Source: Limnohabitans sp. 2KL-1 (GTDB lineage: Bacteria; Pseudomonadota; Gammaproteobacteria; Burkholderiales; Burkholderiaceae_C). From it: DNA of 64,000 nt. The notes beneath the pieces were generated by a model. The model was not told the origin of the DNA and searched no databases. It saw nothing but the letters and a program-made list of their open reading frames with translations. The stretch is from assembly GCF_003063435.1 (NCBI RefSeq), contig NZ_NESL01000003.1, positions 124,001 to 188,000 of the forward strand, in the 5' to 3' direction. Below, piece by piece: positions 45,574 to 54,400 of this stretch. Each line of letters opens with the position of its first letter. The first letter of the stretch is position 1. The translations under genes and the position numbers were made by a program.

Positions 45574-45626
45574 TCAAGGTGTGCACATTCCAGAAAAAGT
45601 TCATCAATTGACCCACTGGAGTTCCT

Positions 45627-47333
45627 ATGACCCCGTCCCCATCACGCCGCGAATTTGTCATCAAAATTGCCAGTGTTTCTGCTGTTCTGGCGGCCGGTGC
45701 GGGCTTGTCTGCATGCGGTGGCGACGCCGACCAAGCCGAATTCAATTTTGGTGTCGCCAGTGGCGATCCATTGGCAGACAAAGTGATCCTTTGGACGCAT
45801 GCCAAATTTCCCGGCAGCGATGCCGATGTGGCCCTGCGCTACCAAGTCGCCAGTGATGCGGCTTTCTCCCAAGTCGTGAGCGAAGGCACTGTGGTGGCCA
45901 CATTGGCCACGGGCTTCACGGCCAAAGTGGATGCCAGTGGACTCCAGGCAGGCACTGCTTATTACTACCGGTTCAGCCAAGGTTCTACGCACTCACCGAC
46001 AGGCCGCACACGGACCTTGCCGCAAACGGCGAGCAGCCTCAAGTTGGCCGTCATGAGTTGTGCCAACTTCCCTGCGGGGTTGTTCAATGTGTACGCCGAA
46101 GTGGCCAAAAGCGATGCAGAGTTTGCCCTGCACCTGGGTGATTACATTTACGAATATGCAGCCGATGGCTATGCATCGTCTTCCGCTGCCGCGCTGGGTC
46201 GGGTCTCCGCACCGGCCAACGAGTTGCTCACATTGGCCGACTACCGCACGCGCCACGCCCAATACAAGAGCGACCCGGACAGCAAGAATCTGCACGCCCT
46301 CAAGCCCATGATGGCGGTTTGGGACGACCACGAAATCGCCAATGATGCGTTTGCCAGCGGTGCAGAAAACCACACCCCTGCCACCGAAGGCACATGGGCC
46401 AACCGCAAAGCGGCAGCGCTGCAGGCTTACCACGAGTGGATGCCCATTCGCACCGGGGCCGACAAAGCCAAGATTTACCGCAGCTTCAACTTTGGCAACT
46501 TGGTGAGCCTGCACATGCTGGACACGCGCTTGATCGGCCGCGATGAGCAAATCGAGATCGGCGCATTGGCAGGTGCTGCAGGTCCTGCGGCCCGTAACCA
46601 GGCCTTGGCCGCATTCTCATCGCCCACACGGCAGATGCTGGGAGCCGAGCAGATGCAATGGCTGCAAGGCCAATTGGCTGCCAGCAGTGCCCGTTGGCAA
46701 GTGCTGGGCCAACAGGTGCTGATGGGACGCATGGAGTTTCCGGTCTCGGTCTTGGCGGCCTTGAACACATCCGATCTGTCAGAGGCGGCGCAACTGGCCG
46801 GACAAAAGGCCGTGACCGATTACTTGACGGCCAAAGCCACGCCTGTGGCCGCACGAACCGCCACACAAATCGCGTTGATGGACACCACCCTTAACCCCAA
46901 ACTGGGCTACAACCTCGACGCATGGGATGGTTATGTGGCGGCGCGTGAAACCTTGCTCATGACCGCCTACCAGCTGCAAAAGCGCCTGGTCGTTTTGGCA
47001 GGTGACACCCACAACGCCTGGCACAGTGATTTGACCTTGATGGGCCTGGCCGATGCCCGTTTGGCCGGCACCAAAGTGGGCGAAGAGTTCGCCACCTCCT
47101 CGGTCAGCTCCCCCGGCCTGGAGAATTACCTGGTGACCTTGAAGCCCGCACAGATCAAAAGCATTTTTGAAGGCGTGGTCGATGACCTCAACTGGATGGA
47201 CGCCTCCCAGCGTGGCTATCTGAAAATGAGCTTCACAGCCACCGAGGCCAAGGGCGAATGGTTTTTTGTCAACACGATCGGCAACCGCAGCTACACGAGT
47301 GAATTGGGCCGCACCCAAACCATGCTGGGCTGA
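45627..47333 (+). CDS. phoD: alkaline phosphatase PhoD
   Basis: 568 residues. A twin-arginine signal (SRREFVIKIASVSAVLAAGAGLSACGG) ends in a lipobox-like LSAC. An N-terminal Fn3-like PhoD_N domain follows (about 38–130), then the catalytic domain with MSCANF, HLGDYIYEY, WDDHEIANDAF and LAGDTHNAWHSDL. These are the Fe3+/Ca2+ ligands of PhoD, which hydrolyses phosphomonoesters and diesters outside the cytoplasm. It diverges from the 5'-nucleotidase gene and converges with the glycolipid transferase, separated by a strong hairpin. Confidence 0.93.
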   Translation: MTPSPSRREFVIKIASVSAVLAAGAGLSACGGDADQAEFNFGVASGDPLADKVILWTHAKFPGSDADVALRYQVASDAAFSQVVSEGTVVATLATGFTAKVDASGLQAGTAYYYRFSQGSTHSPTGRTRTLPQTASSLKLAVMSCANFPAGLFNVYAEVAKSDAEFALHLGDYIYEYAADGYASSSAAALGRVSAPANELLTLADYRTRHAQYKSDPDSKNLHALKPMMAVWDDHEIANDAFASGAENHTPATEGTWANRKAAALQAYHEWMPIRTGADKAKIYRSFNFGNLVSLHMLDTRLIGRDEQIEIGALAGAAGPAARNQALAAFSSPTRQMLGAEQMQWLQGQLAASSARWQVLGQQVLMGRMEFPVSVLAALNTSDLSEAAQLAGQKAVTDYLTAKATPVAARTATQIALMDTTLNPKLGYNLDAWDGYVAARETLLMTAYQLQKRLVVLAGDTHNAWHSDLTLMGLADARLAGTKVGEEFATSSVSSPGLENYLVTLKPAQIKSIFEGVVDDLNWMDASQRGYLKMSFTATEAKGEWFFVNTIGNRSYTSELGRTQTMLG

Positions 47334-47368
47334 GCCTTCCATGGGCGCCTGAGTTCTGATGGAAACGT

Positions 47369-47401
47369 CACAGCCCGGGATTTTCTCAATCCCGGCCTGT
47401 G
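47369..47401. terminator. bidirectional hairpin between phoD and the GT28 gene
   Basis: CACAG and CCGGGATT pair with AATCCCGG and CTGTG around a TTCTC loop. The stem of about 13 bp has one C·C mismatch. It lies between two convergent genes, so it can end transcripts from both sides, although U-runs are lacking. Confidence 0.6.
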
Positions 47402-47420
47402 CCGTGCGCCATTGACAGAT

Positions 47421-48596
47421 TCAAAATTTCACGGGCGCCATGGGCGAAGCCGCGTGAGACCCGCCTGCAGAAACGGTCCGTGCGGGCATGATGTGCGCAA
47501 AAGCTGCCACCACTTCAAAAACCGCTTGGTTGTTCATTTTTTCCACATGGCTTCGGTACAGCGGCAATTCGTCCAGCAAATCATCCACCGCAGCGGCCAG
47601 GTCTGCGACGGATGAAATGACTTTACCCAACTTGTTTTCCTGCACCCAGACGGTGTTGTAACGCTCCTGGGGCATGGTCGCAGCGTTGCGAAAAGTGATG
47701 ACGGGCAGCCCCATGTGGACCGCTTCGCTCAAGCTGCCCGGACCGGGTTTTCCGACAAAGTAGTCGCTCATCTGCATGACCTGGTCGATGTCCTGGGTGA
47801 AGCCCATGACCCAGTGCTTGGCGGTCGCCGCTTGTGCTTGAATTTTTTCGGCCAAGGTGGTGTTGTGTCCCGCTACCAAAATCAGTTGCCTGTTGGCAAG
47901 TTCTTTGGCGATTTTGAGCATCTCGTTCGATCCATGGCCACCAAACATGATCAAGCCTGTGGGTAGGTCGGGATCCAGGCCCATTTCAGCGAAACGGGCT
48001 GCTCTGTCCGTGCATTGCCTGCGGTAAAAGCTGGGGCGCAAAATCATGCCGGATGTTTTGATGATGGATTGGGCGTCGTAACCCGAGGCACCGGCCTGCG
48101 AAGCGGCAAACTCGGTGCCGCAAATGATGTACTGCCCTTGTCCGGGCTCGATCCAGAAATGCGGCGGGTTGTCGGCCAAATCGGTCAACACCGTGACGAA
48201 TGGCACCTTGGGCAACTCGTCCTTGAGCGCCTCGTACATCACCTTGTTGAAGTTGGGCACCAAGGACACCACCAAATCCGGCTCAGAGCTGCGCCAAAAA
48301 GACTGCATCTTCTTTTTGAGCTTGGGCAAAGAAAGCCGGATCATGGCTTGAAACAATTTGAGCTCGGTGGACAGGCCCCGAGTCCAACCCCTTTTGAGTC
48401 TCAAGTTGTAGAGGTCTTCCGGGGCAAAGCCCGTCAGCCTCTGGTAGTAACGGTCTGAATCAATGACCTCGAACAAATTGACCAAGGACACGGACCAGTC
48501 AGGATGCGTCTGAGCGATGACCTCTTGCAGTGCCAGCGCTGCGGACCTGTGGCCCCCACCGGCGTTGAAATAAATGAGCTGAACGGCTTGTTTCAT
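47421..48596 (-). CDS. MGDG-synthase-like (GT28) glycolipid glycosyltransferase
   Basis: 391 residues with a GT-B fold. The N-terminus YFNAGGGHRSAALALQEVI corresponds to the GGGHR lipid-binding loop of monogalactosyldiacylglycerol synthases. The C-terminal domain has FGGHGSNEML and the donor-binding FVGKPGPGSLSEAVHMGLPVI. Such enzymes transfer hexose from a UDP-sugar to diacylglycerol (or, in MurG, to lipid I). MurG is unlikely given the GGGHR start and the location. Flanking phoD and phoX, and preceded by a candidate Pho box, it probably makes a phosphorus-free membrane glycolipid during Pi limitation. Confidence 0.8.
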   Translation of the reverse strand: MKQAVQLIYFNAGGGHRSAALALQEVIAQTHPDWSVSLVNLFEVIDSDRYYQRLTGFAPEDLYNLRLKRGWTRGLSTELKLFQAMIRLSLPKLKKKMQSFWRSSEPDLVVSLVPNFNKVMYEALKDELPKVPFVTVLTDLADNPPHFWIEPGQGQYIICGTEFAASQAGASGYDAQSIIKTSGMILRPSFYRRQCTDRAARFAEMGLDPDLPTGLIMFGGHGSNEMLKIAKELANRQLILVAGHNTTLAEKIQAQAATAKHWVMGFTQDIDQVMQMSDYFVGKPGPGSLSEAVHMGLPVITFRNAATMPQERYNTVWVQENKLGKVISSVADLAAAVDDLLDELPLYRSHVEKMNNQAVFEVVAAFAHIMPARTVSAGGSHAASPMAPVKF

Positions 48597-48620
48597 GGCA
48601 TCTGAGCTTGCACGGTGTGC

Positions 48621-48638
48621 ATGACATGGTTGTGACCC
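48621..48638 (-). promoter_or_regulatory. candidate Pho box for the MGDG-synthase-like gene
   Basis: On the minus strand GGGTCAC–AACC–ATGTCAT in 11-bp register. It ends 24 bp before the ATG, so the leader would be very short, and no convincing −10 is present. Confidence 0.48.
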
Positions 48639-48713
48639 ATCTGATCACTTGTTCAGTCTTTGCACAAACCGTGTAGAGGAAGGGCGATGCCAAACGAAGG
48701 ATCGCCCTGATGC

Positions 48714-50939
48714 TCACAAACCAATCACACCACCGTCTTTGCGCGTGATGACGATGGTGGCCGAACGTGGGCGACCGGCCACACCGTAACCCTGGTTGCC
48801 TGGCCAGACACTTTGAGGCGCAGCGCCCGAGGACAGGGGCTTGGACAACTCGCCCGGGTGCTGGATGTTGACAAACAAGGTGCGGCCATCGGCCGTTTCG
48901 GTGATGCCTGTCACTTCGGCACCCGATGGTGCCACCAGGAAGCGGCGCAGTTTGGCCTCACCCAAAGCCGCGCCCAAAAAGGTTTCCTGCGTGCCGGTTT
49001 GCTCGGTGCCACCCACCACCATTTTGTTTTTCACGGTGACTTTGCCACCGTCACCCACCTGACCGGGAATGGCCGCCAGCATCATGCAGTTGGTTTCGTC
49101 GGTGAAGGCGCCATCGTCGGTCTGAATCCAGCAAATGCCAGTGGCCTTGCTGAACCACAAGCCATCGGGCGAAGAGAACGCGTTCTTGGCGGTCAAGCCC
49201 GACAGGTTGGCATCGCCCATATCTTCTTCGGCACCGAACAGGAAGATGTCCCAGGCAAAGGTTTTGGCAGTGGCCGTGTGGCCCGCTTCCTTGAAACGGA
49301 TGATGTGGCCGTTGGGGTTGCCTGCGACTTTTTTGCCATCCATGTCCATGTAGGCACGCGGATTGGCGGCATCGGTTTTGCCGGGGGTGCGGTTGGCCGC
49401 ACTGTTGTTGGTCAGCGCAAAATAAATTTCGCCATTGCGGTGGTTCACAGCGCCCCACTCCGGGCGGTCCATCTTGGTCGCGCCCACGGCATCGGCGGCA
49501 TGGCGGGCATTGACCAGCACATCACCCTGGCTGGCGAATGCGTAGGCGCTGTGCTTGGCGATGCGCGGGTCTGCGATGCTCAGCTCCAGCCATTCGCCCT
49601 GGCCCGAAGCATCAAAGCGGGCGACATACAGTTTGCCCTCGCTCAAGTATTTGTCGCCAGCGGCCATGCCCCCACCCACATCGCGGGGGTCCCACACGGC
49701 GGCGGTCACAAATTTGTAGATGTATTCGTTGCGCGAGTCGCAACCCATGTAAAACGCCAAGGGCTCACCGGCCTTGGGCACACCGCAGACGGCCGCCTCG
49801 TGGGCAAAACGGCCCATGGCGACGCGTTTGGCCGGTGTGGCGTTGGGTGCCAAGGGGTCAATCTCGACGTTGAAACCAAAGGTGTTGGCTTCGTTGCGGA
49901 AATCCTTTTCCGCGTTCTCACCCACCGCAGCCAGGTTCCAGCGGGCAAAACGGTCGTCTGTGGTCGACACCGTGTGCCAGCCCTGGCTGACGGACTTGGT
50001 CACGCCTGCGGCGGGTGCGGCTGCGGCCACGCCATAGCGCTTGCGCGAGGCTGCTTCTTTCGGCGTCAATGCCGCTGCTGTAGCCGTGGTCTGGAAGTAA
50101 TACGCCCAGTTTTCTTCGCAACCCAAATACGTGCCCCATGGCGTTTTGCCGTGACCGCAGTTGTTGAGCGTGCCGCGGGCCATGGCACCGGCCGTGTCCC
50201 AACGGGTGACCATGAGACTGCGAATGGTCTCGATGGCGGCACGGGGGCCACTGATGCGCACCGGTGTTTGCGCATTGATGCGGCGGTTCAGCGGTGAATC
50301 TTGCTGAATGCGCCAGCCTTGGGGGGTTTTGACGATTTCGACCACGGACACACCGTGGTGGTTGATTTCCTTGAGCACTTCGAGTTCCGGGCGAGTGCCC
50401 AGGTCCCACTGGCCAAACTGGTCAAATTTTTTGCCACTGACTGTGTTGGAAGTCTGGCCGTTGGGGTGCATGAAATGCGCATCGGCCGAGCTTTCGTGGT
50501 TCACGCACAGCACGGCACGGCCTGTTTCCTTTTCGGAATAACGGCCATTGGCGTCGATGTAATAAATGTCCATGCCGTCGTGGTGGTCGCCGATGCGTCG
50601 TGACCAGTCATCGGCCTCGGTGCCTCGGTTCGAGTAAGCGGGCAGCGCCGAGTCAAGCGCGTCCCCTGTGGCGTGCAACACGCTGTATTGGTAACCCGGG
50701 GGCAGCATCACGTTGTCGAGCAGGCTTTTTTCCACCGCCGCAAAACCCAGCGAAGTGGGTGCGGATGCCAAGCCGGAAGTCAGTGTGGCGCATCCGGGCA
50801 GCATGGCCAAACCGGCCAGGCCCAAGCCACCGCGCAGCAAGCCACGGCGTGCGGGATTTTGCAAGGACTGCGTCAGAACATCCTGGAAATGCGGGTTGTC
50901 AGAGGTGTTGCAAACAGGGTCAAGATCGTGCGGTGACAT
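48714..50939 (-). CDS. phoX: PhoX-family alkaline phosphatase
   Basis: 741 residues, DUF839/PhoX family. The Tat signal ARRGLLRGGLGLAGLAMLPGC (about residues 32–52) is preceded by a 30-residue leader and ends in a possible lipobox Cys. Conserved stretches include LCVNHESSAD, GCEENWAYYF and PDGLWFSKATGICWIQTDDG, which carry Fe/Ca ligands of the beta-propeller enzyme. PhoX releases Pi from phosphomonoesters in the periplasm with Fe3+ and Ca2+. Length is in the upper range of the family. An upstream array of three Pho-box heptamers is followed by TTCAAT. Confidence 0.92.
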   Translation of the reverse strand: MSPHDLDPVCNTSDNPHFQDVLTQSLQNPARRGLLRGGLGLAGLAMLPGCATLTSGLASAPTSLGFAAVEKSLLDNVMLPPGYQYSVLHATGDALDSALPAYSNRGTEADDWSRRIGDHHDGMDIYYIDANGRYSEKETGRAVLCVNHESSADAHFMHPNGQTSNTVSGKKFDQFGQWDLGTRPELEVLKEINHHGVSVVEIVKTPQGWRIQQDSPLNRRINAQTPVRISGPRAAIETIRSLMVTRWDTAGAMARGTLNNCGHGKTPWGTYLGCEENWAYYFQTTATAAALTPKEAASRKRYGVAAAAPAAGVTKSVSQGWHTVSTTDDRFARWNLAAVGENAEKDFRNEANTFGFNVEIDPLAPNATPAKRVAMGRFAHEAAVCGVPKAGEPLAFYMGCDSRNEYIYKFVTAAVWDPRDVGGGMAAGDKYLSEGKLYVARFDASGQGEWLELSIADPRIAKHSAYAFASQGDVLVNARHAADAVGATKMDRPEWGAVNHRNGEIYFALTNNSAANRTPGKTDAANPRAYMDMDGKKVAGNPNGHIIRFKEAGHTATAKTFAWDIFLFGAEEDMGDANLSGLTAKNAFSSPDGLWFSKATGICWIQTDDGAFTDETNCMMLAAIPGQVGDGGKVTVKNKMVVGGTEQTGTQETFLGAALGEAKLRRFLVAPSGAEVTGITETADGRTLFVNIQHPGELSKPLSSGAAPQSVWPGNQGYGVAGRPRSATIVITRKDGGVIGL

Positions 50940-50979
50940 GAAAAGGTCCTTTGGAAAAGACCGATTGAAGGACTTTCAT

Positions 50980-51008
50980 GTGACGGTTTGATGGCAAAAA
51001 TCTGACAT
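50980..51008 (-). promoter_or_regulatory. Pho box of phoX
   Basis: On the minus strand three units in 11-bp register: ATGTCAG, TTGCCAT, CCGTCAC. TTCAAT follows after 10 nt (4/6 to TATAAT). Confidence 0.62.
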
Positions 51009-51045
51009 TGACAAGACAACCCCTCAGCCATTCGCGGCTGTGGCC

Positions 51046-51063
51046 TTGTCATGAATGTGTCAT
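51046..51063 (+). promoter_or_regulatory. candidate Pho box for the gapdh–arsJ arsenate operon
   Basis: TTGTCAT–GAAT–GTGTCAT: two 6/7 heptamers in perfect register pointing at the GAPDH gene, 55 bp before its ATG. CAAAGT lies 10 nt downstream, the same hexamer and spacing as at the phnZ-like gene. Confidence 0.63.
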
Positions 51064-51118
51064 CCATCCATGGCAAAGTCTCGATCACCACATTTCCAGA
51101 ACCATTGAAAGATCAAGC

Positions 51119-52162
51119 ATGAAAGTCGGTATCAACGGCATGGGACGCATCGGTCGTTTGGCCTTGCGTGCGGCCATGGGCGCTGCCGAGCGCCAACAAG
51201 ACGACCCCCGCGCAGGCCATCGCCTGGAGGTGGTGCACGTCAATGAACTCAAAGGCGGCGCAGCGGCCACGGCCCATTTGCTGGCGTTTGATTCTGTGCA
51301 GGGCAAGTGGCGTGAGCACATCGAAGCCGAAGGCGAAAGCCAGATCCGCATCGGTGATCGCACCTTGGGTTTTTCATCGCACGCCAACCCGGCCGACATC
51401 CCCTGGGGCGACATGGGCGTGGACCTGGTGCTGGAGTGCACGGGCAAATTCCTCACGCCCGAAACCATTCAGGGCCACCTGGACCGGGGGGCTAAACGCG
51501 TCATCGTGGCCGCGCCCGTCAAGGTGGGCGATGTGCTGAACATCGTGGTCGGCATCAACCACACGCACTACAACCCGGCCAAAGACCGCATCGTCACAGC
51601 CGCGTCTTGCACCACCAACTGCTTGGCCCCGGTTGTCAAAGTCGTGCACGAAGCCATCGGCATTCGTCACGGGCAGATCACCACCATCCACGACCCGACC
51701 AACACCAATTTGGTGGTCGATGCGCCGCACAAAGACCTGCGCCGCGCCCGCAGCGCCATGACCAGCCTGGCCCCCACCACCACCGGCAGCGCCACGGCGA
51801 TTGCCCTGATCTACCCCGAGCTCAAGGGCAAGCTCAACGGCCACGCGGTGCGTGCCCCGGTGCTCAACGCCTCACTCACCGACTGCGTGTTCGAGATGAA
51901 GCGCGAAACCAGCGCGGAAGAAGTGAATGCCTTGTTTGCCGCCGCAGCCCAAGGCCCGCTGGCCGGCATCCTCGGCTACGAAACGCGCCCCTTGGTCAGC
52001 GTGGATTACGCCCGCGACACGCGCAGCGCCATCGTGGACGCACTGTCCACGCTGGTGACCGACGGCACACTGCTCAAAATTTACGCTTGGTACGACAACG
52101 AAATGGGTTACGCCTGCCGCATGGTGGACCTGGCTTGCCACATGCAAGAAGTCGGCATCTGA
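51119..52162 (+). CDS. arsenate-associated glyceraldehyde-3-phosphate dehydrogenase
   Basis: 347 residues. NAD-binding [13 protein letters not shown] is at the N-terminus and the catalytic Cys is in [14 protein letters not shown] (about residue 163). Its position immediately before arsJ identifies it with the GAPDH that uses arsenate in place of phosphate to form 1-arseno-3-phosphoglycerate. ArsJ then exports that product, which breaks down outside. ATG 51119 is the homologous start; the longer frame from 51008 covers the promoter. The stop is 1 bp before arsJ. Central glycolytic GAPDH is presumably encoded elsewhere. Confidence 0.88.
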   Translation: MKVGINGMGRIGRLALRAAMGAAERQQDDPRAGHRLEVVHVNELKGGAAATAHLLAFDSVQGKWREHIEAEGESQIRIGDRTLGFSSHANPADIPWGDMGVDLVLECTGKFLTPETIQGHLDRGAKRVIVAAPVKVGDVLNIVVGINHTHYNPAKDRIVTAASCTTNCLAPVVKVVHEAIGIRHGQITTIHDPTNTNLVVDAPHKDLRRARSAMTSLAPTTTGSATAIALIYPELKGKLNGHAVRAPVLNASLTDCVFEMKRETSAEEVNALFAAAAQGPLAGILGYETRPLVSVDYARDTRSAIVDALSTLVTDGTLLKIYAWYDNEMGYACRMVDLACHMQEVGI

Positions 52163-52163
52163 G

Positions 52164-53450
52164 ATGAACGCTGCTGAACGCCACTACGGCGGTGTCACCA
52201 CCGCTGAACGCAACTACGGCATCGTCACCGCCGCCTATTGGGGCTTCACCCTGACCGATGGCGCTTTGCGCATGTTGGTGCTGCTGCATTTTTACAAGCT
52301 GGGCTATTCGCCTTTCACGCTGGCCTTTTTGTTCTTGCTGTACGAAGCGGCGGGCGTGCTGGCCAACCTGATCGGCGGCTGGCTGGCCACGCGCTTTGGC
52401 ATCGCCCGCATGCTCACCGTGGGTTTGACCACGCAGATCATCGGCTTTGGCTTGCTCTCGGCACTGCAACCCGAATGGACCGCCAGCCTGTCGGTCGTCT
52501 GGGTCGTGTTGTCGCAAGGGGTGTGCGGTGTGGCCAAAGACCTGACCAAAACCGCCAGCAAGTCGGCCATCAAGATCACGCAGGCGCAAGCCAAAGACCA
52601 AGGCAACGGCCAATTGTTCAAATGGGTGGCTTGGTTCACCGGCAGCAAGAACGCCATGAAAGGCTTTGGCTTCTTTTTGGGCGGCTTGCTTTTGGAAACG
52701 CTGGGTTTTCAGGGTTCGCTCTGGGCCATGTCAGGCCTCTTGGCTTTGGTATTGATCGGGGTGGTGAGCAGCTTGCCACCCATGATGGGCAAGAGCAAAG
52801 CCTCGGGTTCGGCGCGTGAGTTGTTTGCCAAGAGTGAAGGCATCAACGCGCTGGCTGCTGCCCGTGTGGCCTTGTTTGGCGCACGCGACGTGTGGTTTGT
52901 GGTGGGCGTGCCGGTGTTTTTGTATTCAATCGGCTGGACCTTCACCATGGTGGGCGGCTTTTTGGCCGCCTGGACGATTGGCTACGGCCTGGTGCAAGCG
53001 CTGGCCCCGCAACTGGTGCGCCGCAGCGCCGACGGCCTGAGCCGCGAGGTGCCTGCTGCGCGCTGGTGGTCGGCGGCGCTCACGCTCATTCCACTGGGCA
53101 TTGCCGCCGCCGTTTGGCTGCAAGCGCCGCAGCTGCAGTGGTGGGTGGTCGGGGGCCTGAGCCTCTTCGGCTTTGCCTTTGCCATCAACTCGTCGGTGCA
53201 CAGTTACCTGATATTGGCCTACGCGGGCTCTGAAAAAGCGGCCGAAGACGTGGGCTTTTACTACGCGGCCAACGCACTGGGCCGCTTCATGGGGACGCTG
53301 CTGTCGGGCCTGCTGTACCAATGGGGCGGGCTGCTGTACGCCTTGCTGGGTTCGGCGCTCATGCTTTTGGTGTGCTGGCTGACCACCTTGCGTCTGCCCG
53401 TAGGTTTGCTTGAACACACCCAGCCCTCAGAAAAGACAGGCACCCCATGA
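52164..53450 (+). CDS. arsJ: organoarsenical (1-arseno-3-phosphoglycerate) exporter ArsJ
   Basis: 428-residue MFS transporter of about 11–12 helices. The first loop has LTDGALRMLVLLHFYKLGYSP, and FLLYEAAGVLANLIGGWLATRFG and GVAKDLTKTASKSAIK are ArsJ-typical. Directly downstream of the partner GAPDH and followed by arsR, it fits the known gapdh–arsJ pair. The N-terminus contains an imperfect duplication (AERHYGGVT / AERNYGIVT) encoded by a 30-bp tandem repeat; most of the first copy may be extra. The stop overlaps arsR (ATGA). Confidence 0.9.
   Translation: MNAAERHYGGVTTAERNYGIVTAAYWGFTLTDGALRMLVLLHFYKLGYSPFTLAFLFLLYEAAGVLANLIGGWLATRFGIARMLTVGLTTQIIGFGLLSALQPEWTASLSVVWVVLSQGVCGVAKDLTKTASKSAIKITQAQAKDQGNGQLFKWVAWFTGSKNAMKGFGFFLGGLLLETLGFQGSLWAMSGLLALVLIGVVSSLPPMMGKSKASGSARELFAKSEGINALAAARVALFGARDVWFVVGVPVFLYSIGWTFTMVGGFLAAWTIGYGLVQALAPQLVRRSADGLSREVPAARWWSAALTLIPLGIAAAVWLQAPQLQWWVVGGLSLFGFAFAINSSVHSYLILAYAGSEKAAEDVGFYYAANALGRFMGTLLSGLLYQWGGLLYALLGSALMLLVCWLTTLRLPVGLLEHTQPSEKTGTP
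52173..52232. repeat. 30-bp tandem duplication at the start of arsJ
   Basis: Bases 52173–52202 and 52203–52232 are near-identical (about 26 of 30), repeating Ala-Glu-Arg-x-Tyr-Gly-x-Val-Thr. The reading frame is kept. Confidence 0.85.
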
Positions 53451-53806
53451 CCACCGACACCGTTTTGAACGACATGGACGAGGACCTCGCCGTCAGGGCC
53501 CTGGCGGCTTTGGCGCAAACCTCGCGCTTGCGCGTGTTCCGGGCCATCGTGGGCTCAGGCCCAGAAGGCATGCAACCGGGCCAGTTGTCACAAGCGCTGG
53601 ATGTGCCCGCCAACACGCTGTCTTTTCACCTCAAGGAACTGCACCATGCGGGCCTGGTGAGCGTGCAACGCGAAGGTCGTTTCATGCGTTACCGCGCCGA
53701 CATGACCGCCATGCAAAGCTTGGTCGGTTTTTTGACCGACCACTGCTGCCAGGGCGTGCCCTGTGCCGACATGCCCGTCATGGCCTGCGAAACCGCATGC
53801 TGCTGA
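53447..53806 (+). CDS. arsR: ArsR-family arsenite-responsive repressor
   Basis: 119 residues with a winged helix-turn-helix (QLSQALDVPANTLSFHLKELHHAGLV, about residues 47–72). There is no N-terminal CVC arsenite site. Instead the C-terminus is cysteine-rich: HCCQGVPC, then ACETACC. C-terminal cysteine triads of this kind bind As(III) in the Acidithiobacillus-type ArsR. It probably represses the operon until arsenite appears. It is coupled to arsJ by ATGA overlap. Two layers of control, ArsR and a Pho box, are therefore possible. Confidence 0.9.
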   Translation: MTTDTVLNDMDEDLAVRALAALAQTSRLRVFRAIVGSGPEGMQPGQLSQALDVPANTLSFHLKELHHAGLVSVQREGRFMRYRADMTAMQSLVGFLTDHCCQGVPCADMPVMACETACC

Positions 53807-53849
53807 CGCTTTTTCGCTTCATCCACAAACCTCACCAATGGAAGTTGAC

Positions 53850-54341
53850 ATGACGAAGAAACACAACATCCTTTTCATTTGCACTGGCAACTCGGCGCGC
53901 AGCATCATGGCCGAGGCCATCATGAACCACCTGGGGCCGCACCGGTTTGCGGCCTACAGCGCAGGCAGCCAACCCGCTGGTCGCGTCAAGGAAGAAACCC
54001 TGCGCTGCCTGACGCGTCACCAGCTGGACACCCAAGGGCTGCGCAGCAAGAGCTGGTCAGAATTTGCCACGCCCGATGCCCCGGCCATGGACTTTGTGAT
54101 CACCGTGTGCGACACCGCTGCCGGTGAAGTCTGCCCGGTCTGGCCCGGCCAGCCCGTGAGCGCGCATTGGGGCGTTGAAGACCCCTCGCGCGCCAGCTCA
54201 GACGCGAGTGACAAAGACAAAGCCTTCCGGGATGCGTTCATCCAATTGCACCGCCGGATCTCGATCTTGCTGAGCCTGCCTCTGGACAAACTGGACCACT
54301 TGGCGCTGAAAAAAGAGCTGGACCAAATCGGCCAGTCATGA
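53850..54341 (+). CDS. arsC: arsenate reductase, LMW protein-tyrosine-phosphatase type
   Basis: 163 residues. The phosphatase loop CTGNSARS (Cys11, CX5R) is near the N-terminus and an Asp-Pro type loop lies in WGVEDPSRAS. Two further cysteines in TVCDTAAGEVCPVWPG fit a redox relay. The enzyme reduces arsenate to arsenite for export by Acr3. ATG 53850 is preferred (GGAAG 5 nt upstream); an in-frame ATG at 53838 would add four residues. It lies 43 bp after arsR and 59 bp before acr3. Confidence 0.9.
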   Translation: MTKKHNILFICTGNSARSIMAEAIMNHLGPHRFAAYSAGSQPAGRVKEETLRCLTRHQLDTQGLRSKSWSEFATPDAPAMDFVITVCDTAAGEVCPVWPGQPVSAHWGVEDPSRASSDASDKDKAFRDAFIQLHRRISILLSLPLDKLDHLALKKELDQIGQS

Positions 54342-54400
54342 CCCCCGTCCGCCCGCGCTGTGGCGCAGATGGCCTGCAGATTGAAGATTGAAAACACACC

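Noticed and set aside
48813-50297. Plus-strand open frame of 494 codons opposite phoX
   Set aside because: Shadow of the phoX coding strand; no protein-like motifs.
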